Source: Pelomonas paludis
Lineage (GTDB): Bacteria > Pseudomonadota > Gammaproteobacteria > Burkholderiales > Burkholderiaceae_C
DNA: 64,000 nucleotides
Reading direction: 5' to 3'
Assembly (NCBI RefSeq): GCF_039872745.1
Contig: NZ_JBDPZD010000002.1
Location: forward strand, 186,001-250,000
Shown here: positions 42,275 through 51,956 of the stretch, piece after piece
Numbering within the stretch: the stretch's first letter is position 1
How the letters are laid out: each line of letters starts with the position of its first letter
Position numbers and translations under genes: made by a program
Notes under the pieces: model-generated
Database searches by the model: none
What the model was told of the DNA's origin: nothing
Seen by the model: the letters and a program-made list of their open reading frames with translations, nothing else

Positions 42275-44032
42275 TCACTTGGCGAAGCTGTCCCTCAAGC
42301 CCGTGATCTTGTTGAAGACCGGCTTGTCGGCTCGGTGGTCCACCCGGTCGGACACGAAGTAGCCATGGCGCTCGAACTGCCAGCGCTGGTCGGCCACCGC
42401 ACCGGCCAGTGAGGGCTCGACAAAGCCCTGTACCACGCGCAGCGAGTTGGGGTTCACGAAGTCGAGGAAGTTGCCCTCGCCTGCGTCGGGCTGGGGCGTG
42501 GTGAAGAGCCGCTCGTAGAGCCGGATCTCGGCCGCCACGGCCTCGTGGGCTGCCACCCAGCCGATCACGCCCTTGACCTTGACGGCGTCGGCACCGGGCG
42601 TGCCGCTCTTGGTGTCGGGCACCACGGTGGCCAGCACGGCGGTGACGCTGCCATCAGCGCCCTTCTCGCAACCGGTGCACTCGATCACATAGCCGGCCTT
42701 GAGGCGGACCTTGTTGCCAGGGAACAAACGGAAGTAGCCCTTGACCGGCACCTCCATGAAGTCCTCGGTCTCGATCCAGAGCTCGGGGCCAAGCGTGAAG
42801 CGACGTTGGCCGAGCTCAGGCTTGTGCGGGTGGGCGGCGGTCTCGCAGGGCTCGCGGTGCGCGTCGCTGCCAAAGACCTCGGCGAAGTTGGTGAGCTTGA
42901 GCTTGAGCGGCTGCAGCACGGCGAAGGCACGCGGCGCCTGCGGCTCCAGGTCGGCACGCAGGCAGCCGTCGAGCACGGTGTCCTCGATCCAAGCGTTCTG
43001 CTTGGTCACGCCGGTGGCCTCCACCATGGCGCGCACGCTCTCGGGTGTGTAGCCACGCCGGCGCAGGCCGACGAGGGTGGGCATGCGGGGGTCGTCCCAG
43101 CCGCTCACATGGCTTTCTTCGACCAGCTGGCGCAGCTTGCGCTTGCTGGTGACCACGTAGTTGAGGTTGAGGCGGCCGAACTCGAACTGGCGCGGCAGCG
43201 GGCGGGCCAGCAGGCCGAGGTCCGCAAGCTGGTTCAGCAGCCAGTCGTAGAACGGACGCTGGTCTTCGAACTCCAGCGTGCAGATGCTGTGGGTGATGCG
43301 CTCCAGCGCGTCCTCGATGGGGTGCGCGAAGGTGTACATCGGGTAGATGCACCAACGGTTGCCGGTGGCATGGTGCTCGGCGTGCTTGATGCGGTAGATC
43401 GTCGGGTCGCGCAGGTTGATGTTGGGCGAGGCCATGTCGATCTTGGCGCGCAGCACCATGGCGCCGTCGGGGTGCTTGCCGTCGCGCATCTCGCGGAAGC
43501 GGGCCAGGTTGTCGGCCGGGCTGCGGTCGCGCCAGGGGCTGTTGGTGCCCGGGGTGCCGAAGTCGCCACGGTTCTGGCGCATTTCCTCGGGCGTCTGCTC
43601 GTCCACGTAGGCGAGGCCAGCTTCAACAAGCGCCTCGGCGGCGCGGTACATGAAGTCGAAGTAGCTGCTGGCCTCGTAGAGGTTGTCGCCCCAGCTCCAG
43701 CCCAGCCACTGGACCATGTCCTTGATGGCATCGACGTACTCCTGCTCTTCCTTCTCGGGGTTGGTGTCGTCGAAGCGCAGGTGGCAGGCACCGCCGTAGT
43801 CGCGCGCCAGCCCGAAGTTCAGGCAGATGCTCTTGGCGTGGCCGATGTGAAGGTAGCCATTGGGCTCGGGCGGGAAGCGGGTGCGGATGCGGGCTTCGTC
43901 CAGCGGGCCGGCGGCGTGGTGGGCGGCATCGCCCGGGCTGCCGGCAAAGTGGCGGCCGGCCAGGGTGCCGGCTTCGAGGTCACCCTCGATTTGATGTCGC
44001 AGGAAGTTGTTGGCGCGAACCGGCTCGGTCAT
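42275..44032 (-). CDS. glnS: Glutaminyl-tRNA synthetase
   Basis: GlnS charges tRNA-Gln. The 585-aa class I enzyme has TRFPPEPNGYLHIGHAKSICLNFGLA (HIGH motif), RFDDTNPEKEEQEYVDAI and the KMSKS-type VTSKRKLRQLV, followed by the C-terminal anticodon-binding beta-barrels. Length fits the family (about 550-590). It starts 47 bp before the stop of the LytTR regulator gene on the same strand. Confidence 0.98.
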   Translation of the reverse strand: MTEPVRANNFLRHQIEGDLEAGTLAGRHFAGSPGDAAHHAAGPLDEARIRTRFPPEPNGYLHIGHAKSICLNFGLARDYGGACHLRFDDTNPEKEEQEYVDAIKDMVQWLGWSWGDNLYEASSYFDFMYRAAEALVEAGLAYVDEQTPEEMRQNRGDFGTPGTNSPWRDRSPADNLARFREMRDGKHPDGAMVLRAKIDMASPNINLRDPTIYRIKHAEHHATGNRWCIYPMYTFAHPIEDALERITHSICTLEFEDQRPFYDWLLNQLADLGLLARPLPRQFEFGRLNLNYVVTSKRKLRQLVEESHVSGWDDPRMPTLVGLRRRGYTPESVRAMVEATGVTKQNAWIEDTVLDGCLRADLEPQAPRAFAVLQPLKLKLTNFAEVFGSDAHREPCETAAHPHKPELGQRRFTLGPELWIETEDFMEVPVKGYFRLFPGNKVRLKAGYVIECTGCEKGADGSVTAVLATVVPDTKSGTPGADAVKVKGVIGWVAAHEAVAAEIRLYERLFTTPQPDAGEGNFLDFVNPNSLRVVQGFVEPSLAGAVADQRWQFERHGYFVSDRVDHRADKPVFNKITGLRDSFAK

Positions 44033-44079
44033 GGGGTGCAGGCGAAGAATTCAGCCGGCGATTATCCCCGGGGCCGCTC

Positions 44080-44877
44080 TCACAGCCCTTTGAAAAGACC
44101 CGCGTACATCCGGCTCACCGCCAGGCGCTCGGGCCGGCCGCGCAGGTGCAGGGTCACGTGGCCGGATTCGTCGCGCTCGGCGCGCTCGACGGCGTCCACC
44201 CGCACGATGCAGCCGCGGTGGATCTGCCAGAAGCGGTCCGGGTCCAGGCGCGGCAGCAGCTCGCGCAGCGACATGCGGATCAGGTGCTCGCGGCCCTGGT
44301 GGGTCAGGCGCACGTATTTATCGGCCGCCTCGAAGAAGTCGATCTCCTCGACGGGCAGCATCAGCACGGCACTGCCATGGGCCACCTGCACGACGCGCAG
44401 GCGCTGCGAGACCTCAGCCACCGGCGTGGCGCTCAGCAGCGCGCGCAGGGTCTCCACGCTCGCGGCCAGTGCGTCGGCGGCCGGCGCCCGGGTGGCCAGG
44501 GCGGCCTGCAGGCGCTGCACGGTGGCGCGCAGGCGCTCGGTCTGCACAGGCTTGAGCACATAGTCCACCGCTGCCCGCTCGAAGGCCTGGACGGCGTATT
44601 GGTCGTAGGCCGTCACAAAGACGAACAGCGGCGGACTGCCGGCATCCAGCGGCCAGTCCTCGGTGATGGCGGCGGCCGCCTCCAGGCCCGTCATGCCCGG
44701 CATGCGGATGTCGAGCAGGCAGACCTGCGGGCGCTGCTGCAGCGCCATCTCGACGGCGGCCGCACCGTGCGGCGCGATACCGACCACGTCCAGCTCGGGC
44801 CAGAGCACGCCCAGTTCAGCGCGCAGGGCCTCGGCCAGCAGGGCCTCGTCTTCAGCAATCAGGGCGGTGATGGTCAT
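44080..44877 (-). CDS. LytTR-type response regulator
   Basis: The 265-aa regulator has a receiver domain with the acidic pocket AEDEAL and the phospho-acceptor Asp in VCLLDIRMPGMTGLEAA (about residue 56). A C-terminal LytTR DNA-binding domain follows (about 165-260, FWQIHRGCIVRVDAVERAERDESGHVTLHLRG). It would control genes through repeat binding sites. Its start overlaps the sensor kinase stop by 4 bp. Confidence 0.93.
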   Translation of the reverse strand: MTITALIAEDEALLAEALRAELGVLWPELDVVGIAPHGAAAVEMALQQRPQVCLLDIRMPGMTGLEAAAAITEDWPLDAGSPPLFVFVTAYDQYAVQAFERAAVDYVLKPVQTERLRATVQRLQAALATRAPAADALAASVETLRALLSATPVAEVSQRLRVVQVAHGSAVLMLPVEEIDFFEAADKYVRLTHQGREHLIRMSLRELLPRLDPDRFWQIHRGCIVRVDAVERAERDESGHVTLHLRGRPERLAVSRMYAGLFKGL

Positions 44878-46055
44878 GATGCAGGCAAGGTGATGGTGGC
44901 CGCCGTGCCGCCGGCGGGCAGGGATTGAAGCTCAAAACGCGCGGCGGCGCCGTAGCGGTGCAGCAGGCGCTCGCGCACCTGGGCCAGCCCAAAGCCCGTC
45001 CCCACGGCCTGGGGCGAGAAGGGGTCGGCGTCGGACTGCCCCGGGGCCGCAGGCCCCGACTGCCCCGTCATGCCGGCCAGGCCCGCGCCGTTGTCCTGCA
45101 CCCGCAGCACAAGCTGATCGCCGTCCCGCTGTGCGCTCACGACCAGGCGGCCGCCTTCCACATGCGGCTCCAGGCCATGCTTGATGGCGTTCTCAACCAG
45201 GGGCTGCAGCAGCAGCGGCGGCACCTGCACCTCGGCCAGCTCGGCGGGCAGGTCCAGTTGCACCTGCAGGCGCGCACCCATGCGGCGCTGCATCAGGGCC
45301 AGGTAGTCGCCCAGGCGCGCAAATTCGTCGCGCAGCGCATGGCTGGTGCTGCGGCTGGCCTGCAGCGTGGCGCGCAGGTAGGCGATCAGCTCGTCCAGCA
45401 TGGTCTGAGCATCGTCGGGCCGCAGCTTGATCAGCACCCGCAGATTGGCCAGGGTGTTGAACAGCATGTGCGGCTCCAACTGGCTTTGCAGCAGCGTGAG
45501 GCGGGCCTCGGCCGCCTGGCGCTGGGCATCGGCTTGCGCGAGCTGCAGTGCCTGCATCCGGAAGTAGGAATAGAACCCCACCGTGATGACCAGGGAGATG
45601 AAGGTCATCATGACCAGCGACAGCGCGGCTGCCCCCGGCGCCTGCTCCCAGATGTAGACCGAGCGGAAGCCGAAAACCTGGTCCGCCCCCCAGACGCCCA
45701 CCACATAGCCAACCAGGGAGCCCAGCACGATGCAGGGCGACGCCCAGCCCCAGCCGACCCAGCCGTGCTGCAGGCGCACGTCGTCAGGCCGGCGCAGCAG
45801 CAGCCAGCGTGACAGCAGGTGCTGCAACCCGCGGATGCTGTAGGCACTGGGCAGGCCGATGAAGATCGAATAGACCGTCATGGGCAGCAGATCGCGCCCC
45901 CGGAACGCGAACATCACCAGGCTGACCACCAGGCAGATGGCCAGCGCGGTGAGGAAGTGGCGCCGCTCGCTCCAACGCAGGTTCTTCGGCAGCATCAACG
46001 GGTGCTCGGCCGCACAGTCGGCGTCGAAGACCTGGCGTGGCAATTGCGGTGTCAT
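44874..46055 (-). CDS. LytS-like membrane sensor histidine kinase
   Basis: A 393-aa kinase. Four membrane helices occupy the N-terminal 155 residues. The phospho-acceptor region follows with LQSQLEPHMLFNTLANLRVLIKLRPD (His_kinase domain of the LytS/YpdA type), then a HATPase_c domain with PLVENAIKHGLEPHVEGG and VQDNGAGLAG. It phosphorylates the LytTR regulator encoded just downstream. It has no PAS or GAF domain, so the membrane part is presumably the sensor. Confidence 0.92.
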   Translation of the reverse strand: MTPQLPRQVFDADCAAEHPLMLPKNLRWSERRHFLTALAICLVVSLVMFAFRGRDLLPMTVYSIFIGLPSAYSIRGLQHLLSRWLLLRRPDDVRLQHGWVGWGWASPCIVLGSLVGYVVGVWGADQVFGFRSVYIWEQAPGAAALSLVMMTFISLVITVGFYSYFRMQALQLAQADAQRQAAEARLTLLQSQLEPHMLFNTLANLRVLIKLRPDDAQTMLDELIAYLRATLQASRSTSHALRDEFARLGDYLALMQRRMGARLQVQLDLPAELAEVQVPPLLLQPLVENAIKHGLEPHVEGGRLVVSAQRDGDQLVLRVQDNGAGLAGMTGQSGPAAPGQSDADPFSPQAVGTGFGLAQVRERLLHRYGAAARFELQSLPAGGTAATITLPAS

Positions 46056-46180
46056 GTCAGCATCCTCGCGCCGCAGGTATCAAGCAGCCAGCCCGGCGCG
46101 ATGAATGGGCGCGAGGCGGCGCGAGCCGCTGCAGGCACCCGTGAACTGCCCCGCCGGCAGACCACAACACGCACGGGCAC

Positions 46181-47734
46181 TCAACGCCGCCGCCGGGTCG
46201 AACCACCACCGAGCAGGCTGCCCAGCACGCCCCGCACGATCTCGCGGCCCACGGCCGAGCCGATGGACCGCACGGCCGACTTGGCGGCTGCCTCGGCCAG
46301 GCCGGCGTTGTGGCCGCCACGCGGGCCGGTGCTGCCAAAGAGCACGTCCTTGAGGCCGTCCATCAGCCCGCCGCCGGACTCGGCCGGTGCAGGCGCGGCT
46401 GGCGCCGCCCCCCCACGCACCGGGCTAGCGGGCGTCGCCGACGGTGCACCGGCCGCCGCCGCTGGCTGGCCCATCAGCTTCTCGTAGGCCGACTCACGGT
46501 CCAGCGCCTTCTCGTACACGCCGGCCACCAGGGAGTTGGCGATCAAGGCTTGGCGCAGCGGCGGCGTGATGGGCCCGATCTGGCTGCCCGGCGGCAGGAT
46601 GTAGAGCCGGTCGGTGACGCTGGGGCGGCCTTTTTCGTCCAGCAGGCTCACCAGGGCCTCGCCCACGGCCAGCTCGGTGATGGCGGCGGCAATGTCGAGG
46701 CCCGGCTTGGGGCGCATGGTCTCGGCCGCCGTCACCACCGCCTTCTGGTCACGCGGCGTGAAGGCCCGCAGCGCATGCTGCACCCGGTTGCCCAGCTGGC
46801 CCAGCACCGAGTCCGGCACATCGAGCGGGTTCTGCGTCACGAAGTAGACGCCCACGCCCTTGGAGCGCACCAGGCGCACCACCAGCTCGATGCGCTCGAT
46901 CAGCGCCGCCGGTGCGTCCTTGAACAGCAGGTGCGCCTCGTCAAAAAAGAACACCAGCTTCGGCATCTCGACGTCGCCCACCTCGGGCAGGGTCTCGAAC
47001 AGCTCGGACAGCATCCACAGCAGGAAGGTCGCGTAGAGCCGCGGCGCGGCCATCAGCTTCTCGGCAGCCAGGATGTTGATGACGCCCTGGCCAGCGTCGG
47101 TCTGCATGAAGTCGGCGATGTTGAGCATGGGCTCGCCGAAGAACTTGTCGCCCCCCTGGGCCTCGATCTGCAGCAGCCCGCGCTGGATGGCGCCCACGCT
47201 GGCGGCCGAGACATTGCCGTATTGGGTGGTGAACTCGCTGCCGTGCTCACCCACGTACTGCAGCATCGCGCGCAGGTCCTTCAGGTCCAGCACCAAGAGG
47301 CCGTTGTCGTCCGCGATCTTGAACACCATCTGCAGCACGCCGGCCTGGGTCTCGTTCAGCGCCAGCATGCGCGACAGCAGCAGCGGCCCCATGTCAGACA
47401 CCGTCGCCCGCACTGGGTGGCCCTGCTCGCCAAACACGTCCCACAGCGTGGTCGGGCAGGCCACCGAAGCCGGCGCCTCCAGCCCCCGCTCCTTCAGGAT
47501 GCCGAGCAGCTTCTCGCTCGGCTTGCCCGCCTGGCTGATGCCCGTAAGGTCCCCTTTCACGTCAGCCATGAAGACCGGCACCCCCATCTGACTGAAGCCT
47601 TCAGCCAGCTTTTGCAGCGTGATGGTCTTGCCCGTACCCGTGGCCCCGGTGATGAGGCCATGGCGGTTGGCCAGCGCAGGCAGCAGTTCAGCAACGGCGT
47701 CGCCGTGGCGGGCGAGGAGGATGGGGGTGGGCAT
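46181..47734 (-). CDS. HerA-like ATPase, DUF853/YjgR type
   Basis: The 517-aa protein has Walker A GATGTGKTITLQKLAEGF near residue 30 and Walker B LVFFFDEAHLLF. Family segments include FMADVKGDLTGISQAG, VFGEQGHPVRATVSDMGPLLLSRML and QNPLDVPDSVLGQLGNRVQHALRAFTPRD. The C-terminal part is Pro/Ala/Gly-rich and probably flexible. DUF853 proteins are HerA/FtsK-type ATPases of unknown function. The ATG at 47734 is preferred; a TTG at 47755 would add seven residues. Confidence 0.92.
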   Translation of the reverse strand: MPTPILLARHGDAVAELLPALANRHGLITGATGTGKTITLQKLAEGFSQMGVPVFMADVKGDLTGISQAGKPSEKLLGILKERGLEAPASVACPTTLWDVFGEQGHPVRATVSDMGPLLLSRMLALNETQAGVLQMVFKIADDNGLLVLDLKDLRAMLQYVGEHGSEFTTQYGNVSAASVGAIQRGLLQIEAQGGDKFFGEPMLNIADFMQTDAGQGVINILAAEKLMAAPRLYATFLLWMLSELFETLPEVGDVEMPKLVFFFDEAHLLFKDAPAALIERIELVVRLVRSKGVGVYFVTQNPLDVPDSVLGQLGNRVQHALRAFTPRDQKAVVTAAETMRPKPGLDIAAAITELAVGEALVSLLDEKGRPSVTDRLYILPPGSQIGPITPPLRQALIANSLVAGVYEKALDRESAYEKLMGQPAAAAGAPSATPASPVRGGAAPAAPAPAESGGGLMDGLKDVLFGSTGPRGGHNAGLAEAAAKSAVRSIGSAVGREIVRGVLGSLLGGGSTRRRR

Positions 47735-47830
47735 GGTGGGCAGGTACTCCGACAAGACCGGGATCTTGAAAGTCTATCGGCCGCCGGCCCCTGCTCAGCA
47801 CTATGCTGATCTGCCGAACCGATCTCGCGC

Positions 47831-48322
47831 ATGGCACTCGACTTCCGCCCCCTCCTGCCCACCGACGCCGCAGCGTCGGCGGACCTGACACGCGCCGCCT
47901 TCCTGTGCCACATCGCACAGGACTGGCAGCCAGAGGCTCAAGAGCGCTTCCTGTCAGAGATGAGCACCGCCACCTTGCAGGCCGACATTGAAGGCGCCTG
48001 CTTCACGGCCGGTGCCTTTGAGGGCTTGCAGTTGATCGGTTTCATCCTGCTGCCTAGGCCGAACTTCGTGCGCTTGCTCTTTGTCGATTCAGACCACATG
48101 GGCCGTGGCCTGGGTCGTCAGCTCTGGGAAGCCGCCCGCACCCACCTCGAAGCTCACCACCCGACCACCGGCACCGTCGAGCTCAATGCCAGCCCGTTTG
48201 CCTTGGGTTTCTACCGCCGGCTGGGCTTTGCCCCGCTCTCCGCCGAATACACGCTCAAGGGCAGCCGGGTCACGCGCATGGCCTGCTGGCTGCCAGCACG
48301 GCTGCATGGCGCGGAGTTGTAA
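47831..48322 (+). CDS. GNAT-family N-acetyltransferase
   Basis: A 163-aa acetyltransferase: the acetyl-CoA loop is in LLFVDSDHMGRGLGRQLWEAA (RGxG-like), followed by VELNASPFALGFYRRLGF, both typical of GNAT motifs A and B. The acceptor substrate is unknown. It is transcribed divergently from the HerA-like gene and lies upstream of yebC on the same strand. Confidence 0.88.
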   Translation: MALDFRPLLPTDAAASADLTRAAFLCHIAQDWQPEAQERFLSEMSTATLQADIEGACFTAGAFEGLQLIGFILLPRPNFVRLLFVDSDHMGRGLGRQLWEAARTHLEAHHPTTGTVELNASPFALGFYRRLGFAPLSAEYTLKGSRVTRMACWLPARLHGAEL

Positions 48323-48391
48323 GCCCCCACCCGGCCCCGCCTCCTAAAATGCCGGGTTTCGCAAAACGACTCTGAGTCAAAGGGTTCCTTC

Positions 48392-49114
48392 ATGGCAGGG
48401 CATTCCAAATGGGCCAACATCCAGCACCGCAAGGGGCGGCAGGATGAAAAGCGCGGCAAGGTCTGGACGCGGATCATTCGTGAAATCACCGTGGCGGCAC
48501 GCCAGGGTGGCCCGGACATCAAGGACAACCCCCGCCTGCGGCTGGCCGTGGACAAGGCCAAGGCGGCCAACATGCCGGCCGACCGCATCAAGTACAACAT
48601 CGACAAGGCCAGCGGCAACCTCGACGGTCTCTCTTACGAGGAAATCCGCTACGAGGGCTATGGCATCGCCGGCGCGGCCATCATCCTCGACACCATGACG
48701 GACAACCGCGTCCGCACCGTGGCCGAGGTGCGCCACGCCTTCAGCAAGTACGGCGGCAACCTGGGCACCGAAGGCTCGGTGGCCTTCCAGTTCAAGCACT
48801 GCGGGCAGTTCGTGTTTGCCCCCGGCACCTCGGAGGACAAGGTCATGGAAGTGGCCCTGGACGCCGGCGCTGAAGACGTGGTGACCGACGACGATGGCGC
48901 CATCGAGGTGCTGACGGCCCCAGGCGACTACGAGGCCGTCAAGGCCGCGCTGGAGGCTGCCGGCCTCAACCCCGATGTGGCCGAAGTGACGATGCGACCC
49001 GAAAACACCATCGACATCACCGGCGAAGACGCCGAGCGCATGCAAAAGCTGCTCGACGTGCTGGAAGACCTGGACGACGTGCAGGCCGTGTATCACAACG
49101 CCTCGCTCGGCTGA
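48392..49114 (+). CDS. yebC: YebC/PmpR-family transcriptional regulatory/translation protein
   Basis: The 240-aa protein starts MAGHSKWANIQHRKGRQDEKRGK and contains the family segments DNPRLRLAVDKAKAANMPADRI, YEGYGIAGAAIIL and DVLEDLDDVQAVYHNA. YebC proteins were long called transcription regulators; work on family members indicates a role at ribosomes stalled on proline-rich sequences. A TAAAAT hexamer about 45 nt upstream is a plausible -10. purD follows in 8 bp. Confidence 0.97.
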   Translation: MAGHSKWANIQHRKGRQDEKRGKVWTRIIREITVAARQGGPDIKDNPRLRLAVDKAKAANMPADRIKYNIDKASGNLDGLSYEEIRYEGYGIAGAAIILDTMTDNRVRTVAEVRHAFSKYGGNLGTEGSVAFQFKHCGQFVFAPGTSEDKVMEVALDAGAEDVVTDDDGAIEVLTAPGDYEAVKAALEAAGLNPDVAEVTMRPENTIDITGEDAERMQKLLDVLEDLDDVQAVYHNASLG

Positions 49115-49122
49115 AAGCACCC

Positions 49123-50403
49123 ATGAAAGTTCTCGTCCTCGGCAATGGTGGCCGTGAGCACGCGCTGGCCTGGAAGCTGGCCCAGTCCCCCAAGGTGAGC
49201 CAGGTCTATGTGGCGCCGGGCAATGGCGGCACCGCGCGTGACCCGCTGCTCAAAAACGTCCCGATCAGCGACGTGAAGGCCCTGGCCGACTTCGCCTTTG
49301 ACCAAAAGATCGCCCTGACCGTGGTCGGCCCCGAGGCCTACCTGGCCGCCGGCGCCGTGGATGAATTCCGCGCCCGTGGCCTGCGCATCTTCGGCCCCAC
49401 CAAGGCGGCCGCGCAGCTGGAATCGTCCAAGGCCTTCGCCAAGGCCTTCATGAAGCGCCATGGCATCCCCACGGCCGCCTATGAGACCTTCACGGACGCT
49501 GCCGCCGCCCACGCCTATGTGGACGCGCAAGGCGCGCCCATCGTCATCAAGGCCGATGGCCTGGCCGCCGGCAAGGGCGTGGTCGTGGCGATGACGCTGG
49601 CCGAAGCGCATGAGGCTATCGACTGGATCCTGGCGGACAACAAACTCGGCGTGGTCCACAACGAAGGTGGCGCGCGCGTCGTGATCGAGGAATTCCTGCA
49701 GGGCGAGGAAGCCAGCTTCATCGTCCTGTGTGACGGCAAGCACGTCGTGCCCCTGGCCACCAGCCAGGACCACAAGCGCCTGCTCGACGGCGACCAGGGC
49801 CCCAACACCGGCGGCATGGGCGCCTACTCGCCCGCCCCGGTGGTGACGCCCAATGTGCACGCCAAGGCCATGCACGAGATCGTGCTGCCCACCATCGCCG
49901 GCATGGCCAAGGACGGCCACCCCTTCACCGGCTTCCTCTACGCCGGGCTGATGATCGACGAGCACGGCCAGCCGCGCACCGTCGAGTTCAACACCCGCAT
50001 GGGCGACCCCGAGACCCAGCCCATCATGATGCGGCTCAAGAGCGACCTGGTGGATGTGCTGCTGCACGCCACCGATGGCACGCTCGACCAGGTCGACCTG
50101 CAATGGGACCGCCGCGCCGCGCTGGGCGTGGTGCTGGCCGCCCACGGCTACCCGCTCTCGCCCCGCAAGGGCGACGCCATCACCGGCCTGCCCAAGGATG
50201 CCGAAGACGGCATGGTCTTCCACGCCGGTACGGTGCTGGACGGCGAGGTGCTGCGCACCAGCGGCGGCCGGGTGCTCTGCGCCACGGCGCTGGGCGAGTC
50301 GGTCAAGCAGGCCGCGCAGGCCGCCTACGAGTTGGCCGCCAGCATCGAGTTCGACGGCCGCCAGCTCCGCACCGACATCGGCCACCGAGCGATCAAACGT
50401 TGA
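49123..50403 (+). CDS. purD: Phosphoribosylamine--glycine ligase
   Basis: PurD makes glycinamide ribonucleotide in purine synthesis. The 426-aa ATP-grasp enzyme begins MKVLVLGNGGREHALAWKLAQS and has VGPEAYLAAGAVD, GKGVVVAMTLAEA and QDHKRLLDGDQGPNTGGMGAYSPAP, which includes the metal-binding acidic region. Its stop overlaps the next (TTG) start by 4 bp. Confidence 0.98.
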   Translation: MKVLVLGNGGREHALAWKLAQSPKVSQVYVAPGNGGTARDPLLKNVPISDVKALADFAFDQKIALTVVGPEAYLAAGAVDEFRARGLRIFGPTKAAAQLESSKAFAKAFMKRHGIPTAAYETFTDAAAAHAYVDAQGAPIVIKADGLAAGKGVVVAMTLAEAHEAIDWILADNKLGVVHNEGGARVVIEEFLQGEEASFIVLCDGKHVVPLATSQDHKRLLDGDQGPNTGGMGAYSPAPVVTPNVHAKAMHEIVLPTIAGMAKDGHPFTGFLYAGLMIDEHGQPRTVEFNTRMGDPETQPIMMRLKSDLVDVLLHATDGTLDQVDLQWDRRAALGVVLAAHGYPLSPRKGDAITGLPKDAEDGMVFHAGTVLDGEVLRTSGGRVLCATALGESVKQAAQAAYELAASIEFDGRQLRTDIGHRAIKR

Positions 50404-51026
50404 CCCAACCCGAGACGCTCACCCACCTGCCCTGCCCGTTCGGCCGCCCGAGCCGGCTCGCACGCGGGATCCTGAGCGTCTTTGGCTGGCGGCTCGACAC
50501 CACGGGCCTGCCGGCCCAGCAGGGCGTGATCCTGGTCTACCCGCACACCTCGAACTGGGATTTCCCGGTCGGGGTGCTGGCCAAATGGGCGCTGGGCTTC
50601 CAGGCCCGCTTCTGGGCCAAGGACAGCCTCTTCAAGCTGCCCGTCGTAGGCGGGTGGATGCGCTACATCGGCGGCATTGCGGTCGAGCGCAGCAGCTCGC
50701 ATGGCTTGGTGGGCGACACGGTGCGCCAGATGCAGGCGGCGCGTGACCGGGGCGAGAGCTTCTGGCTGGTGGCCGCCCCTGAAGGCACCCGCTCGCTGCG
50801 CCCCGGCTGGCGCACCGGCGCCTACCAGGTGGCGGTGCAGGCCGGCGTGCCGCTCGGGCTGGCCTACTTCGACTTCAAGACCCGCGTCATCGGGGTCAAC
50901 CACTTTCTGCGCCTGACGGGCAATATCGAGGCCGACTTCGCCGCCTTCCGCGCCTACCTGCAAGGCCGCCAGGGCTGCCGCCCCGAGCTGGCCTCGCCCA
51001 TCCAACCGCTGCCCCCGCGCCCATGA
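50400..51026 (+). CDS. Lysophospholipid acyltransferase-like protein
   Basis: The 208-aa product starts at a TTG that overlaps the purD stop. It has the acyltransferase motif I with HTSNWD (HxxxxD) and motif III EGTRS, as in PlsC-type enzymes that acylate lysophosphatidate. The protein lacks a long N-terminal membrane region and is shorter than PlsC, so the acceptor may differ. It overlaps hemF by 4 bp (ATGA), continuing a run of coupled genes. Confidence 0.85.
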   Translation: MTQPETLTHLPCPFGRPSRLARGILSVFGWRLDTTGLPAQQGVILVYPHTSNWDFPVGVLAKWALGFQARFWAKDSLFKLPVVGGWMRYIGGIAVERSSSHGLVGDTVRQMQAARDRGESFWLVAAPEGTRSLRPGWRTGAYQVAVQAGVPLGLAYFDFKTRVIGVNHFLRLTGNIEADFAAFRAYLQGRQGCRPELASPIQPLPPRP

Positions 51027-51949
51027 ACAGCACCGCCGTCCGAGACTATTTGCTGGACCTGCAGCACCGCATCGTCAGCAGCCTGGAGCAGGTGGACGGC
51101 AATGCCTTCCTGTCCGATGGCTGGACGCGCGAGCCCGGCGGGCGGCTGGAGGGCGATGGCCTGTCGCGCCTGATCGAGGGCGGTTCGGTGTTCGAGCGCG
51201 GCGGCGTCAACTTCTCGCACGTCAAAGGCCGCGTGCTGCCGCCTTCGGCCACCCAGCACCGCCCCGAGCTGGCCGGTGCGCCTTTCGAGGCCATGGGCGT
51301 GTCCCTGGTCCTGCACCCGCACAACCCCTTCGTGCCCACGGTGCACATGAATGTGCGCATGTTTGCTGCCCTGCCAGCAGACCGCGAGGCCGTGGTCTGG
51401 TTTGGCGGCGGCATGGACCTCACGCCCTATTACGGCTACGAGCGCGACGCCCAGCACTTCCACCGCGTCTGCCGCGACGCCGTCGGCCCCGAGCGCTATG
51501 CCAAGTTCAAGCCCTGGTGCGATGAGTACTTCTTCCTCAAGCACCGCAACGAGCCGCGCGGCATCGGCGGCATCTTCTTTGACGACATCAGCGAGCCCGG
51601 TTTCGACGCGGGCTTCGCGCTGATCCAATCTGTGGGCGACGCCTTCACCGCCGCCTACCTGCCCATCGTGGAGCGCCGCCAGGGCTATGCCTATGGCGAG
51701 CGCGAGCGCGACTTCCAGGCCTACCGGCGCGGCCGCTACGTCGAGTTCAACCTGGTGTTCGACCGCGGCACGCTCTTTGGCCTGCAGTCGGGTGGGCGCA
51801 CCGAGTCCATCCTCATGTCCATGCCCCCGGTGGTGAACTGGCGCTACAGCTGGGCCCCCGAGGCCGGCACGCCCGAGGCCAAGCTCTACAGCGACTTCCT
51901 GCGCCCCCGCGACTGGGCCGACGAGACGCCGACGGCGTTGTGGCTGTGA
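51023..51949 (+). CDS. hemF: Oxygen-dependent coproporphyrinogen-III oxidase
   Basis: HemF converts coproporphyrinogen III to protoporphyrinogen IX using O2. The 308-aa protein has NPFVPTVHMNVRMFAAL, WFGGGMDLTPYYGYERDAQHFH and YEF-like EFNLVFDRGTLFGLQSGGRTESILMSMPP, all family signatures. It lies 7 bp before nadD. Confidence 0.98.
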   Translation: MNSTAVRDYLLDLQHRIVSSLEQVDGNAFLSDGWTREPGGRLEGDGLSRLIEGGSVFERGGVNFSHVKGRVLPPSATQHRPELAGAPFEAMGVSLVLHPHNPFVPTVHMNVRMFAALPADREAVVWFGGGMDLTPYYGYERDAQHFHRVCRDAVGPERYAKFKPWCDEYFFLKHRNEPRGIGGIFFDDISEPGFDAGFALIQSVGDAFTAAYLPIVERRQGYAYGERERDFQAYRRGRYVEFNLVFDRGTLFGLQSGGRTESILMSMPPVVNWRYSWAPEAGTPEAKLYSDFLRPRDWADETPTALWL

Positions 51950-51956
51950 ACGCCCA

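Noticed and set aside
42545..44563. Plus-strand ORF of 672 codons opposite glnS
   Set aside because: Antisense shadow of glnS and of the LytTR regulator gene; no recognisable protein features.
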